A DNA stretch of 64,000 nt from Phragmites australis (lineage: Eukaryota; Streptophyta; Magnoliopsida; Poales; Poaceae), in NCBI RefSeq assembly GCF_958298935.1, contig NC_084943.1:6644001-6708000 (forward strand), read 5' to 3'. The translations under genes were made by a program, and so were the position numbers. Below the pieces are notes generated by a model, which did no database searches, was not told where the DNA came from, and saw nothing but the letters and a program-made list of their open reading frames with translations. Shown piece by piece: positions 12,146 to 23,040 of the stretch. Numbering within the stretch: the first letter of the stretch is position 1; each line of letters begins with the position of its first letter.

Positions 12146-12480
12146 TAAATGAGAGCAGCTTGGATGTAATAATTAATTTAGGATTCATTATAATTTGTAT
12201 CAAGGACATGTATTAAGTAAGAATATGCTTTATTTTGTATTAAGTAAAAAGTTTACAACTATAATTTATGCTTTAATTTGTATAAATAAAACTATTGTAT
12301 GATAGTTATAAATCTAATTTGTATATGCTAAGAATATACTTTAATTTTATTAAATAAAAAGATTTTGTTATGCTTTAATTACATGTAATGAAGATGTACT
12401 ACAAAAATTATAATCCTAATATAAAATAAATTACCTCATATAAATAAATTACAGACCTCAACAAAATGTTTTGTCAAAAA

Positions 12481-12932
12481 TATCAGTGCCAGTTATAGGG
12501 AAAACCGACATTAATAGCCTTAGCATCAGTGCCAGCTTAGTTGTAAAACCAGTATTAATACTGGTAGTAGTGCCGGTTGTAGACTAAAGCTGGCACTAAT
12601 AATCTACACGCCAGATGGTCTGTGTGTGCAGACCGGACGCTTTGAGGTGACGACACACACCAGATGGTCTCGCGTCTAAAATTTTCTACATAGCGAATGC
12701 TTCGTGGTTTATAGTGTCTGTGAACGACACACACCAGATGGTCTGGCGTTTGGAGTCTGTGCATGCTAGATCATCTGGCGTTCACTGCCTCCCTGATGTC
12801 GTAACAGTGTTGGCTTGATTTTACAACCGACACTGCATCAGTGATGGCTAGATTATACAACCAACTCAGATTCTAGTATTAGTGTCGGTTGTAGATCACA
12901 GCCGGCACTGATACTCTATCTCTATATATATC
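12481..12932. promoter_or_regulatory. Internal subterminal-type array plus TATA box in CACTA A
   Basis: Repeats of ATCAGTGCC(A/G)G(T/C)T in both orientations lie at 12481-12600 and 12790-12916. They are followed by TCTATATATATCAG (about 12921-12933) and then the GC-rich leader. Between the two clusters, at 12607-12780, lie four copies of a CCAGATGGTCTGG-like motif. The arrangement copies that at 22087-22267 of element C. Confidence 0.65.
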
Positions 12933-13217
12933 AGGACTTAGCCGCAGCCTCTCCATCCCTTACGTGCCTGCTGATTCCACTGCCTCCCCGACACTGCTAT
13001 CCCCAGAGCCTTCCCCGTCGCCATCCCTGGAGCCCCTCCGTCCCCTCACCGTCCCCGGAGCCCCGCCGTCCTCGTCGCCGTCCCTGTGGCTATTCACCGT
13101 CCCTGTCCCCAGAGCCCATCTGTCCTCATCCCCGTTGTTGTCCCCATCGCCGTCCGCCGTCCCTGTCCCCATCCCCATCGCCATCCTAGGAGCCCCGCCG
13201 TCCCCATCCCCGTTCCC
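12933..13217 (+). other. GC-rich leader exon-like sequence in CACTA A
   Basis: Low-complexity CCCCGTCGCC/CCCCATCCC repeats read as a Pro/Ser-rich frame, but with no domain. It sits just downstream of a TATA box and ends at a GTATGC that could be a splice donor. By analogy with the leaders at 17520 and 22270 in element C, I call it a probable 5' untranslated exon rather than a protein. Confidence 0.45.
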
Positions 13218-13476
13218 ATTGTATGCTGCTCATGCCTCTTGTTTTTTCCTTTCTTATGGTACTTGTTACACTAGCTGCAGTATGATTTCCTTCTTTCAGC
13301 ACTTGTACTGCATAATGGCTGTAGCATGATTTACACAGTCTTGAAGAAAATAAATGAGACAAAATTGATAACTTGGATGGTTTTCCTTCTTTCAGCATTA
13401 CAATATTGTCCTGTCTGGCATTTCAGTCACTTGGGTTGCTTTGCATGTCGCAAGTAGCATTATACATACAGTTATA

Positions 13477-13645
13477 TACTACTATAGAAAGAGTCATCAG
13501 TGTCGGCTCAAAAAACGCTATCAGTGCCGGTTTTTGAACCGACACTAATTATTCGGTACTGATAGTCATGGACTATCAATGCTGGTTTATGAACCAGCAC
13601 TGATACTCATTATCAAGGCCAATTTGTGAGTTCAGTCGGCAATAT
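13477..13645. repeat. Degenerate CACTA terminus and subterminal repeats inside element A
   Basis: TACTACTATAGAAAGAG (first base changed from C) is followed by ATCAGTGTCGGCTC, TATCAGTGCCGGTTTTTG and inverted partners. This looks like a separate left terminus, implying another CACTA copy or rearrangement within A. I found no clear right partner other than 15440. Confidence 0.5.
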
Positions 13646-15185
13646 TGTTGTTTTCCAGAAAAGAAAGAAAAATCTACCAGAAACAAGCTGGCTCAATGCA
13701 TCAAGGCGGAGCCACCTTCATTCCAATCATCTCACATAGCACGAACATCGAGCAAACCAGTCGGAAGCATTCAGTAATAATAACATATTACACTCATCTC
13801 ATAGTAGCAAATCGAATAACATTAGCAATCCAATCAAAGCATTCATGTACTTAGTAGATACAATAGATATGTATTCACTATAACACATACAACATAACAT
13901 GTGCTCAACTGAACTAAACTTCAATGTTGGCATAAACTGAACACATACATCAGATATGTGTTGGTCTCAACTGAACACATATAACAGATATGTTACAATA
14001 CATGTTTGAAAACTGAAGAGCCATAAATAATGAAGTGTCATGTGCTCAACTGAACTTCAGTGTTGGCATTATCCTCAACTCGATCTCTCTGATTAATCAA
14101 TTAGGGAATTAGCACTTAAGCAACCCATAGATGCTCCATCAGCATGCGCCTGCGCCAAATTGACAAGAAAATTTTCTTTTAGTGATGCACTGCTGGAGCG
14201 TAACTTGTCGATGAATCAAAGTTAGGTTGTAGTTCTTGTCTTTGCAGAGAAGTAATACAACTTACTAAGTCCATGTTACTGACAATGGAAATAACCAAGG
14301 TTTTTCTTCTAACAATCACCAAATATGTACTCACATCTAGAGAAGTGCAAAATGCTTTATCACAATAAATGAGACTTTGGCATGTATACAGGACAACTAT
14401 TTACTTTTCTCATGTGCTAATTGGCCTCGGATTGAACACGAACTAGTCCTTTTACATATATATGTGTGTGCGAGCGCGCGCCCGCGCTTATCAGGTCGGA
14501 TTAGGGACAATTTGGGCTCGGATTAGGATGAATGGGCCTCGGACATCAAGTACAAGAAGGGGATTGAGGAATTTTCAAGAACACGAAAGTCAAATTCTAA
14601 TATTTAGGGAATTTCCAGAACCTAAAGTCAAACCCTAAGATGTCCCCAATCTGAAATCCTAATATCATTTTTTCCCCAAATCCAAAACCCTTAAGTGCAA
14701 ATCCCCCAAAATCCCAAACCCTATACCTAAAGGAGGAGGCGTACTAACAATTTTTGGTTGTTGTTGCGGCCGCCGGTGCTCGTGGACCCTTCTTCTTCGA
14801 TGTGTTCGTCTCCTAGCGCTTGGGTCGCACATGGATCCTTTCGTCTCCTGCACCTTCAAGACACCGCCACCACCTCTTGCGTGCACGTCAGTTCCTCACT
14901 GGTGCGGTCTCCATTTTCATCGCTCGAGTCAGGCGCCACCATAGATCCACCAACGGGTCAGCGCACACACTTGGTAGCACGTGTGCGCCAGTGGGTAGAC
15001 ATGTGAGGGAGGCTAGGACTTATAGAATCGAGACGGAAGCCGGTGAGAGGAGGCCGGTGAGGGAGAGATAGGCCGGTGAGGGACAAGAGAGAGAGAGAGA
15101 GGCATGTGATGGAGTACGGAGCTACGGGTGTGCGGCAAGAGCTGAAGGGGAGATAATCATTTCAGACTTGAGGGGCACCAGCCAA
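13646..15185. other. Interior of CACTA A without recognised genes
   Basis: Mixed AT-rich and, at 14750-15130, GC-rich sequence. ORFs here are short, overlap on both strands and show no known domain. A GAGAGAGAGAG run lies near 15087-15100. Confidence 0.45.
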
Positions 15186-15440
15186 AATCAATGTTCTAAA
15201 AATTCGGGTGCACACTTAGTATCAGTGCTAGCTCGAATTATAAACTTACACTGATAGTGAGTATCAGTGCCAGTTTATAATTCGAGTCGGCACTGATACT
15301 GAGCATCAGCGTCAGTTCAACTCATTTCAATAAATGATCTAGTGCGGGATGTTATGAACCAGCACTGATACTTTATCAGTGTAAGTTCTAATCTAGCCGC
15401 CACTGATGACCCAACATGGATGACTTATTTTGTTGTAGTG
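15186..15440. repeat. Right subterminal and terminal region of CACTA A
   Basis: Repeats such as GAGTATCAGTGCCAGTTTAT and its inverse, ending in TGTTGTAGTG. Its inverse aligns with 11246-11355 at many positions (for example CGGCTAGATTAGAACTTACA against CGGCTAGGATAGAACTGGTA). Confidence 0.75.
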
Positions 15441-16602
15441 ACTTGTTTTATACTGCATTGTTTCGGCTTGCTTCAAGATGGCAGCATTAGGGCATAGGGC
15501 ATGAAATCAAAAAATATTGTCCAACCACCTCACCATACATCTGGCAGACGACTGGCCTTGAGTAACTAACTGCTGGAAAGCAAGAAATCAAAAATAGGAT
15601 GACTGGATGCCTCGGAATTTGTCATTTCAGTTTCAAGCCGAATATAACATTAGGATGACTGGATGATTAGATTCAGTGACTTAGGGCTTCAGGCATTCAG
15701 TTCGGGCAGGATTGTCACGTTTGTAGTTTTTTCTTTTGTGAATAAATTTATCATCCAGTTCAGGAGAGTGATAGTGAGGATTTACATCTATATACATATA
15801 TATATATGCGCATCATGTGTACTGCATACTAGATTAGAGTTTTGGAATTGCGGTTGAATAGAACATCGATAATCTGATAACTTCGTAGGGATGTTTCTCC
15901 CATAGGAATCTGACAACTTTTTATTATGGTACAGAAGCATAATGAATCGAAGTCCTCTAAAACTTGCGTGAAAAGGCAGTGTGCACTGCATGGTGCAGAG
16001 ACCGGAAACTTTTTTCCATTATCTAAAAAAATCTGTGTGAAAATCATACCATCAAAGTCATCTGGGAGAAATAAGTTCAACATGTTGGGGCTGTCCAACG
16101 GCGAATTTCATTGTATGGAGAACTATAGATGAGCAACTTCAGTTTTGAGAGCTGTATGCTGCTCATGCCTCTTGTTTTTCCTTTCTTACGGCACTTGTTA
16201 CACTAGCGGCAAATGGCTGTAGCATGATTTACAAAGTGCTGAAGAAAATAACTGAGGCAATAAATGAGGGTAGAAACTTTTTTCCATTATCTAAAAGAAA
16301 CCTGTGTGAAAATCATACAATCAAAGTAGGGCCTAAAATGTGAACCAGCAAGCTACTAAATATTGCCAACAGCAGATTTTGCCATTCACTTTTGGACATC
16401 AACTCATTCTTCCAACAGCAGATTTTGCCATTAAGTTTTTATAGGAAGAATACCTAACATTATTTAAATTACAATACTGTAAAACATATTTGAAGATAAA
16501 TGTAGCCACATAACTTTATATATCTCATATCAATATTCATCCATATAGTTATATTATTCTAAATGTAAAAAAGTGTATCTCCTTGCACATCGCAGAAGGT
16601 CA
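15441..16602. other. Degenerate repeat DNA between CACTA elements
   Basis: No gene recognised. 16153-16270 repeats part of 13218-13345 (GTATGCTGCTCATGCCTCTTG and following). A ~50-bp stretch beginning GAAACTTTTTTCCATTATCT occurs twice, at about 16006 and 16272. It is probably a relic of another copy of the same CACTA family. Confidence 0.5.
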
Positions 16603-16851
16603 CTTATATTATAACAGAATAGGTCATCCATGCCACCCCATCAGTGTCGGTCAGGCGCAAACAAACACTAATGAAGCATCAGTGCCGGTTCGTAATATTC
16701 TGAGCTCGATCCATGATCAGTGCCGGTTCTAGTTACCAACCGGCACTGATACATCAGTGTCACTTCGTTAGTAGGACCGGCAGTGATGTTTTAGTTGGAC
16801 CTGAAATTTTTCAGAGCTAAAATGAACAAGTTCCGCATACGAGCATGAGTT

Positions 16852-17283
16852 CAGAGCTCAGCCTTATCTCCTCACCCCTCCTACCGTGCTGCTCTCTCAT
16901 CATGCTCAGAGCTCGGCCTTGTCACCTCACCCCTCCTACCATGCTGCTCTCTCGTTCAGATCCAAATCTCTCCCTCCCTCTCTCCCCATTAAGATTGTTG
17001 TGGATTTGTGTGCTGCGTGCATCCATGATTTGATTAATTAGTTTCTTCTTCCTCTTCTCCAGCGCTCAAGATCAACACCACCGGACTTGTTGGGGGTTCA
17101 ACCGAGCTCCCATGGCCCACTCCAAGTCCGCAACTGGGCTATGCTGATTGAGAATGTCTTGCAGGAGTCACCATTGCTTAGCTTATCCCATAAAGACTTG
17201 ATTTTTCTCTCCCTCCCTCTCTCTCTCTCCATTCAGATTGTTGTGGATTTGTGTGCTGCGTTCAACCATGGTTTGATTAATTA
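16852..17283 (+). repeat. Tandem duplications inside CACTA B
   Basis: A ~52-bp unit (CAGAGCTC.GCCTT.TC.CCTCACCCC) occurs at about 16854 and 16906. A ~241-bp unit containing TTGTGGATTTGTGTGCTGCG starts near 16966 and again near 17208; element C inserted into the second copy. Non-coding. Confidence 0.75.
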
Positions 17284-17485
17284 CACTACTACAGAACCCC
17301 ACATAATAGCCGCCACCTTCAGTGCCGGTTCAAAGGAACCGGTACTAAAAGTGGTATCACTGCCGGTTCTAAAATTCCCGCCCGCGATAGACGGCCTGGA
17401 GTTAAGAACATCAGTGCCAGTTCTAACCACAAACCAGCACTGATAGTGGTGTTTCAGTACCGGTTCCTCTTTAAACCGGCACTGA
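17284..17485. repeat. Left terminal repeat and subterminal array of element C
   Basis: The CACTA terminus is followed by five or more units of the TCAGTGCCGGTTC class in both orientations, several as close inverted pairs (for example CAGTGCCGGTTCAAAGGAAC then CGGTACT). These are the likely binding sites of the element's own DNA-binding protein. Confidence 0.85.
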
Positions 17486-17494
17486 TAGCTTGCT

Positions 17495-17508
17495 ACAGTA
17501 TATATAGC
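17495..17508 (+). promoter_or_regulatory. TATA box of the TNP2 transcript
   Basis: ACAGTATATATAGCCC lies directly after the left array and before a GC-rich leader (CTGCCGCCGCCGCAGCCC) with a possible splice donor near 17650 (TTTAAGGTTACT). Placement is inferred; no transcript data. Confidence 0.6.
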
Positions 17509-18300
17509 CCATCTTCTTCCCCGTCTCGACCCAGAACAGAGCTGCCGCCGCCGCAGCCCAGTGTTACAGCGCCTCCTTGCCATTTTTTTTTTGGCGATTC
17601 AAGGTTCTTTTTGCGTGGGAGCCTTCAAAATTTGGAGGAGTCAACTGTTTAAGGTTACTGAGATCTATATTTCATTTTTGGATAGATTACTTGGTATATT
17701 GCTCTAGGGTTGATGATGGATGGTGCTTGTTCCATGGTTATGGATTTAGAGATGTAGTTGAGATCTAATTTAGGTAAAATTTGCAACTTTGTCGTTGTTA
17801 GATGTATAGAGATGATCTACATTTGATTCTTAGTTGGATTTTAGTTGCTAGATTTCTCTAGGTTTGAATTTAGGTGGTTGTTAGTTGGTGTTGAAATTTG
17901 GAATGAGCAAGAGCTCAAATATCCATATAAATTAGAGGAAGGTCGCAATTTTATCATTGTAGATGATTTAACGAGTAGATTAAAAGTCACATGTAAATAG
18001 AGTTGGGTGCCTACATTAAAATCTATGGATAATTGCAAATTTGCCACTTGTTGAACTGTTATTGCCATTCAAAAATTACAAAAATACCGCTAGAACTGTC
18101 ATTCTAGTGGCATCCAAAGAATAAATAATTAGGGAGGTATTTGCAAAATATCCCTAAAATCTAGCTCTAATTTTCTAGTATGTGGATTGCGTATATTTTT
18201 AAAGTCATGAATTTTAGTAATAATCCAGTGGATTTCCTCTGTTAATTAATCAACATAGTGAATTTAACATGTACAGTTGATAAAATACTATGTTGTAGGG

Positions 18301-21300
18301 ATGGCACAACCACCCACGGGTCGCAATCAGACTCGGCAGCCTTTGGAAGGTGGGTCCCCTGACCCGGCCCAAGTACCGGAAGGAGATGGGCCCTCAAATA
18401 GGGACCAATTAGGATGCAAGGTAATTCGATGAATATGTTCTAGATTTTGAAATGTTTAATGATTATAAGTCCAATGTGTTTAATTATAATGATTTGCAGA
18501 TAGACCGGTCATGGATGTACAAGGAACGAGGGCCAGAGTTCATTGTTGGCATCGAGGCTTTTTTGAGGGCTGCCGCGGTGTACAAGAAGCCAAAAGGGAA
18601 GCATGACGAGCACTATATATGCTGTCCGTATGTCGACTGCAAGAATGAGAAGCAGTTTTCAAACATAGAGCAGATCTGTACACACTTGATTGGTAGGGGT
18701 TTCAAGGCTGGCTACACCCGTTGGACTGAGCACGGTGAACATGCAGATGTTAGGCGTGAAGGGCAACCAACAGTCGAAGGAGACAGAGGCAACGATCCGA
18801 CGGCTAATGAAGACTTCGATATGTCGGCATTTGAAGATACTTTTGTCGAGAATGATGATTGGGACACTTTTGTTGGCAACAATGAAGAAGGCATAGAACA
18901 AATGTTGCGCGATGGGGAGGGGGACTTCACCATTAAAAGACAACATCAAAAGTACTAGCGCATGATAGAGGACTCTAAAACACCAGTTTACCCGAACTGT
19001 AAAGATGAGCACAGCAAGTTGCATGTGGTGCTGACACTGATGCAAATGAAGGCTAGCAATGGTTGGGCCGATAAGGGATTCAATGAATTGTTAGAATTCT
19101 TGAGGGAATTGCTTCCAGAGGGGAACGTGTTGCCCAAAAACACATACCATGCCAAGCAGGTTGTCTGCCCGTTGGGATTGGAAGTAGAGAAAATACATGC
19201 ATGTGGAAACGACTGCATGTTGTTCCGCGGCGAGGATGCAGACTTGGAAGCGTGTCGCATTTGCAATGCACCACGGTACAAGAGCAACATTGATGATATC
19301 GAGAGCGGTGGCATAGGGGTGAAGAGAAAAAAGAAAAGAGCCCCCATTAAGGTGGCTTGGTATTTCCCTAAAGTCCCCCGTTTGAAGTGATTGTTTGCTA
19401 ACAGAGCGAATGCCGAGCTGATGCGATGGCACGCCGAATAGCGCAAGAAAGATGGAATGCTTAGACACCCTGCTGATGGCATGCAATGGAGGAGATTCGA
19501 TTCAAAATACAAGAAATTTAGAGATGAAGTGAGGAATATAAGGTTCGGGTTGAGCACGGATGGGATGAATCCTTTCAGCAACACGAGAAGTACTCATAGC
19601 ACTTGGCCTGTGACTCTCTGTATCTACAACCTTCCACCTTAGATGTGCATGAAGCGAAAGTACCTTATGATGCCTTTGCTGATTAGTGGGCCGAATCAAA
19701 CAGGCAACGATATCGATGTCTACCTCAAACCATTGGTGGAAGATCTTCTTGTACTGTGGAAAGATGACGTATGGGTATGGGATGAGTACAGACACGAGAA
19801 TTTCACCCTGCGCGCGATGCTGTTCGTGACAATTTCAGATTTGCCTGCTCTTGGTAACCTATCAGGGTAGACTGTAAAAGGGTACAATGGATGTGTTCAG
19901 TGCTTGGAGGAAACGGAGGGGCGGTGGCTAAAAAACAGCCGGAAAATGATCTTCATGGGTCACCGTAGGTTCCTCCGTCCGGATCACCCATACCGCAAGA
20001 ATAAAAGAGCTTTTGACGGGACAATGGAGCTTCGCCAAGCTATGAAGATTCGCAGTGGAGAACAGGTATTTAAGATGGTTAATACACTTAGAGTTGTACC
20101 TGGAAAGGGGCCAGGCAGTACAAAAATGCAGGCTGGGCAAAATGCTCCCATGTGGAAAAAGATGTCAATATTTTGGTTGCTGCCTTATTGGAAGTATCTT
20201 ATGGTCCGACATGCAATCAACGTCATGCACGTGGAGAAGAATGTGTTTGATAGCTTGATTGGTACCTTACTAGACATACCCGGCAAAACAAAAGATACAC
20301 TAAATGCACGGCTAGACATGGAAGAAATGAACCTCCGGAAGGACCTACACTACATACAATTAGACAACGGCAAAAAGAAACTTCCCACAGCTTGCTACAC
20401 TATGAGCAAGGAAGAGAAGATCCGCCTGTGTGGTTACTTGCGTGATGTCAAAGTCGACCGGTTACTCCTCCAATATCAGGAACTTTGTAAACATGAAAGA
20501 TACGAAGTTAGTTGGCATGAAGTCTCATGATTGTCACGTGATGATGACGCAGATGCTTCCAGTTGCAATTCGAGGTATTCTGCAGGATAAGGTCCGAGAC
20601 CCAATCATTAAGCTGTGTTCGTTTTTCAACGCAATTTCACAGAAGGTCATTGATCCGAACAAACTGGCAAAGCTGTAGGAAGACGTGGTCCATACTATAT
20701 GTCAGTTTGAGACTATTTTCCCTACGATATTTTTTGATATAATGCCCCATCTAATTGTTCACACTGTGGGTGAGATAAAGAGCCTTGGCCCTGTGTTTCT
20801 GCATCAGATGTATCCTTTCGAAAGGTTCATACGGGTTCTGAAGAAATATGTTCGTAACCGAGGTCGTCCGGAAGGTTGCATTGCCCAAGGGTGGAGTACG
20901 GAGGAGGTCATTGAGTTTTGCATTGACTATATGAAACTGAACGTGATTAGTATGCCTATATCTCGCTATGAGGGGAGGCTAAAGGGGAAAGGGACGATAG
21001 GTCATACTTCAATCCATATTAAAGATCGTGCTTCATTCACTCAAGCACACTTCGCAGTTCTACAACAGGCAGTTGTAGTAATCCCGTATGTCAAAATGCA
21101 TGTGAGCATGCTACACTCCACAAATCCAACGAAGTCAGATGATTGGATCGCAAAAGAGCACAGAGATAATTTCGTTAATTGGTTACATCAACTCATGATG
21201 GGTAAGGATACCGATGATGCTCTGTTGGAACTGCTGGCAAATGGCCCGTCAACTACGATTCACACATTCCAAGCATACGAGATTAACGGCTATACATTTT

Positions 21301-21800
21301 ATACGCGAGCACAAGACAACAAGAGCACTAACCAAAATAGCGGTGTCCGTACTGATGCCTGTGACCGCGCTGGCAACAGGGAGACCTACTATGGATTCAT
21401 AGAGGAGATTTGGGAACTTGAATATGACGAGTTGATGGTCCCTCTGTTTCAGTGCCAATGGGTCAGACTCACAGGGGGAGTCAAGGTCGACAAGTACGGT
21501 ATGACTACCGTGGACCTCAAACTCATCGGATATAGAGAACAACCATTCGTGCTTGCCAACGATGTTGCACGAGTATTCTATGTAAAGGACTAGGACCCAG
21601 CTAACAAGGAGGAGCGTCACGTGGTTCTTCAAGGAAAAAGAAAAATCGTCGGTGTTGAGAATGTTGTCGATGACGAAGACTGCGACAAATTCGAAGACCT
21701 GCCTCCTTTTGGAGAGAATGTCGAACTGCCTCTCATTGATGACACTGCGGAAGCTACCTACATACGCCGCGACCATAATGAAGTATTAATCGTTCAATGA
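18301..21800 (+). pseudogene. TNP2-type CACTA transposase (broken)
   Basis: Catalytic transposase of the element. Exon 1 is 18301-18420 (ATGGCACAACC, 40 codons, donor AAG/GTAATT). Exon 2 starts at 18500 after TTTGCAG with IDRSWMY, the transposase-associated (TAM) domain. The Transposase_21 region runs about 19,000-20,400 (KDEHSKLHVVLTLMQMKA, RHAINVMHVEKNVFDSLIGT), then DUF4218 (MYPFERFIRVLKKYVRNRGR) and DUF4216 near 21400-21600. The natural stop is TGA at 21798. In-frame stops lie at 18956, 19388, 19438, 19640, 19868, 20676 and 21591, and a frameshift lies near 20440. Most stops fit CAG/CGA/TGG to TAG/TGA. Not functional as read. Confidence 0.9.
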
Positions 21801-22086
21801 AAGAAGCTTTCATGTATTTGGTGAAATTGGGTATAATATTTAGGTTAAGCTTTATTTTGTATCAAGGACATGTATGGGTGATGTAATAATATGCTTTAAT
21901 TTATATCGAGTGCATATTGAATTTTTCTAGAATTATTTTTCAACATAAAACAAGTTAAAAAGATTTTATAAAATTGATTTGCAATTTTCTAGAATTAAAA
22001 CTAATTTTATATGCAACAAAGCACATTAAAGCATTTATTTTGTCAAACAAAGCACATTATAAGAATTAATTTGCTGGGAAAACTTG

Positions 22087-22267
22087 TATTAGTGCCGGTT
22101 CTATGTAGTAACAGACATTGATACTTCAACTATCAGTGCCGGTTGTTTATATAACCGGCACTGATACTTCAACTATTAGTGCTGGTTGTAAATATAACCG
22201 GCACTGATACTAGTGTCAGTGCCGGTTAGAAAATAGAACCGGCACTGATACGTCTCCTATATTTATC
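22087..22267. promoter_or_regulatory. Internal subterminal-type array and TATA box of element C
   Basis: Seven units of the ATCAGTGCCGGTT/AACCGGCACTGATA class in alternating orientation (22087-22250) lie between the TNP2 gene and the second transcription unit. CTCCTATATTTATCTCC follows at 22253-22270, then a GC-rich leader. The position and order match the left end (array, TATA, leader). I infer a promoter under the same repeat-binding control as the element ends. Confidence 0.65.
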
Positions 22268-22270
22268 TCC

Positions 22271-22524
22271 AACACTTAGCGGCATCCTCGTTCCTCTATT
22301 CACCCTAGCGCTGCCTTCCTCATTCGCTTCAGTCACCCGAGCCCCGACGCGCCGCCACCTCCTCCTGACGCCACCCTGACGCGCCGCCGCCTCCTCCCGA
22401 CGCCGATTTGTCCCCGGAGCCCTCACCGCCGTCACCCCCCACGGAGGAGGAGCGGCCGCCACCCTTGATGCCGATGCTGAGGACCACCTCTCCTGCTCTC
22501 CTCCATCCCCTTCAAGCCCAACGG
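22271..22524 (+). other. Probable 5' untranslated exon of the second transcription unit
   Basis: GC-rich leader (GCGCCGCCACCTCCTCCTGAC) downstream of the TATA-like box, ending at a canonical donor CCAACG/GTAGGTCTT near 22524. The next plausible acceptor in front of an ATG is GGTTGTAG/AACAATG at 24847, giving a 2.3-kb intron. No domain is encoded. Confidence 0.5.
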
Positions 22525-22606
22525 TAGGTCTTCTCTTCCCACCAAACTCTCCTAGCCCTCGCCGCGCGTTTGAAATTAGAACAACTAGGTGTTAAGGGAT
22601 TATTTT

Positions 22607-23040
22607 TTAGATTTACAGTCAATCAATTATCACTCAACTTACTGTCGCTCGGATTCCTTGTCAAGAGCAACGCATCTACCCGCGCCAACTTATTGTCGGT
22701 TTCGGTTAGCAACCCACCCATTTTTCAGTGAGCTGTTGTTCAGTTGGATGCATGAGTATATTGACCGCATGTGAAAAAGCAAGGGACGGTAGAAAATACA
22801 TTAGAATAGTCTTAATATTATATGATAAACACTAATCAACTGTTAATTGCGTCATTTGCGCAACCTACATGAGGAACATAGAAATTTATTTGCTTTCAAT
22901 ACAAATTAAATTTACAGTCAATCAATTATCACTCAATACAAATTTATAGTCAATCAGTACAAATTAAATTTACAGTCAATCAATTATCACTCAATACAAA
23001 TTTACAGTCAATCAATTATCACTCAATACAAATTAAATGC
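22607..23040 (+). repeat. Imperfect tandem repeats in the element C intron
   Basis: AATTTACAGTCAATCAATTA followed by TCACTCAATACAAA recurs four times (about 22610, 22911, 22970, 23000), with a shorter ATAGTCAATCAGTACAAATT copy between. Non-coding. Confidence 0.8.

Larger units (their letters stand above)
11246..15440. mobile_element. Non-autonomous CACTA (En/Spm) element A
   Basis: The left end reads CACTACAACAGAAATAGCC and the right end, on the minus strand, CACTACAACAAAATAAGTC. Similarity between the two ends continues inward for roughly 100 bp, so the inverted ends are long and imperfect. The interior keeps the 3' part of a TNP2 gene (11428-12145) joined directly to the left subterminal region, then an internal repeat array with a TATA box and a GC-rich leader. 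It is a deletion derivative of a C-like element. The flanking triplets (GCA and ACT) do not match, so clean single insertion is not shown. Confidence 0.75.

Noticed and set aside
12964..13329. 121-codon Pro/Ser-rich ORF
   Set aside because: Low-complexity GC-rich repeat downstream of a TATA box with no domain; a leader sequence explains it better.
13477..15440. A complete CACTA element from the inner terminus to 15440
   Set aside because: The right end matches the 11246 terminus over ~100 bp much better than the 13477 one, and flanks do not match for either pairing.
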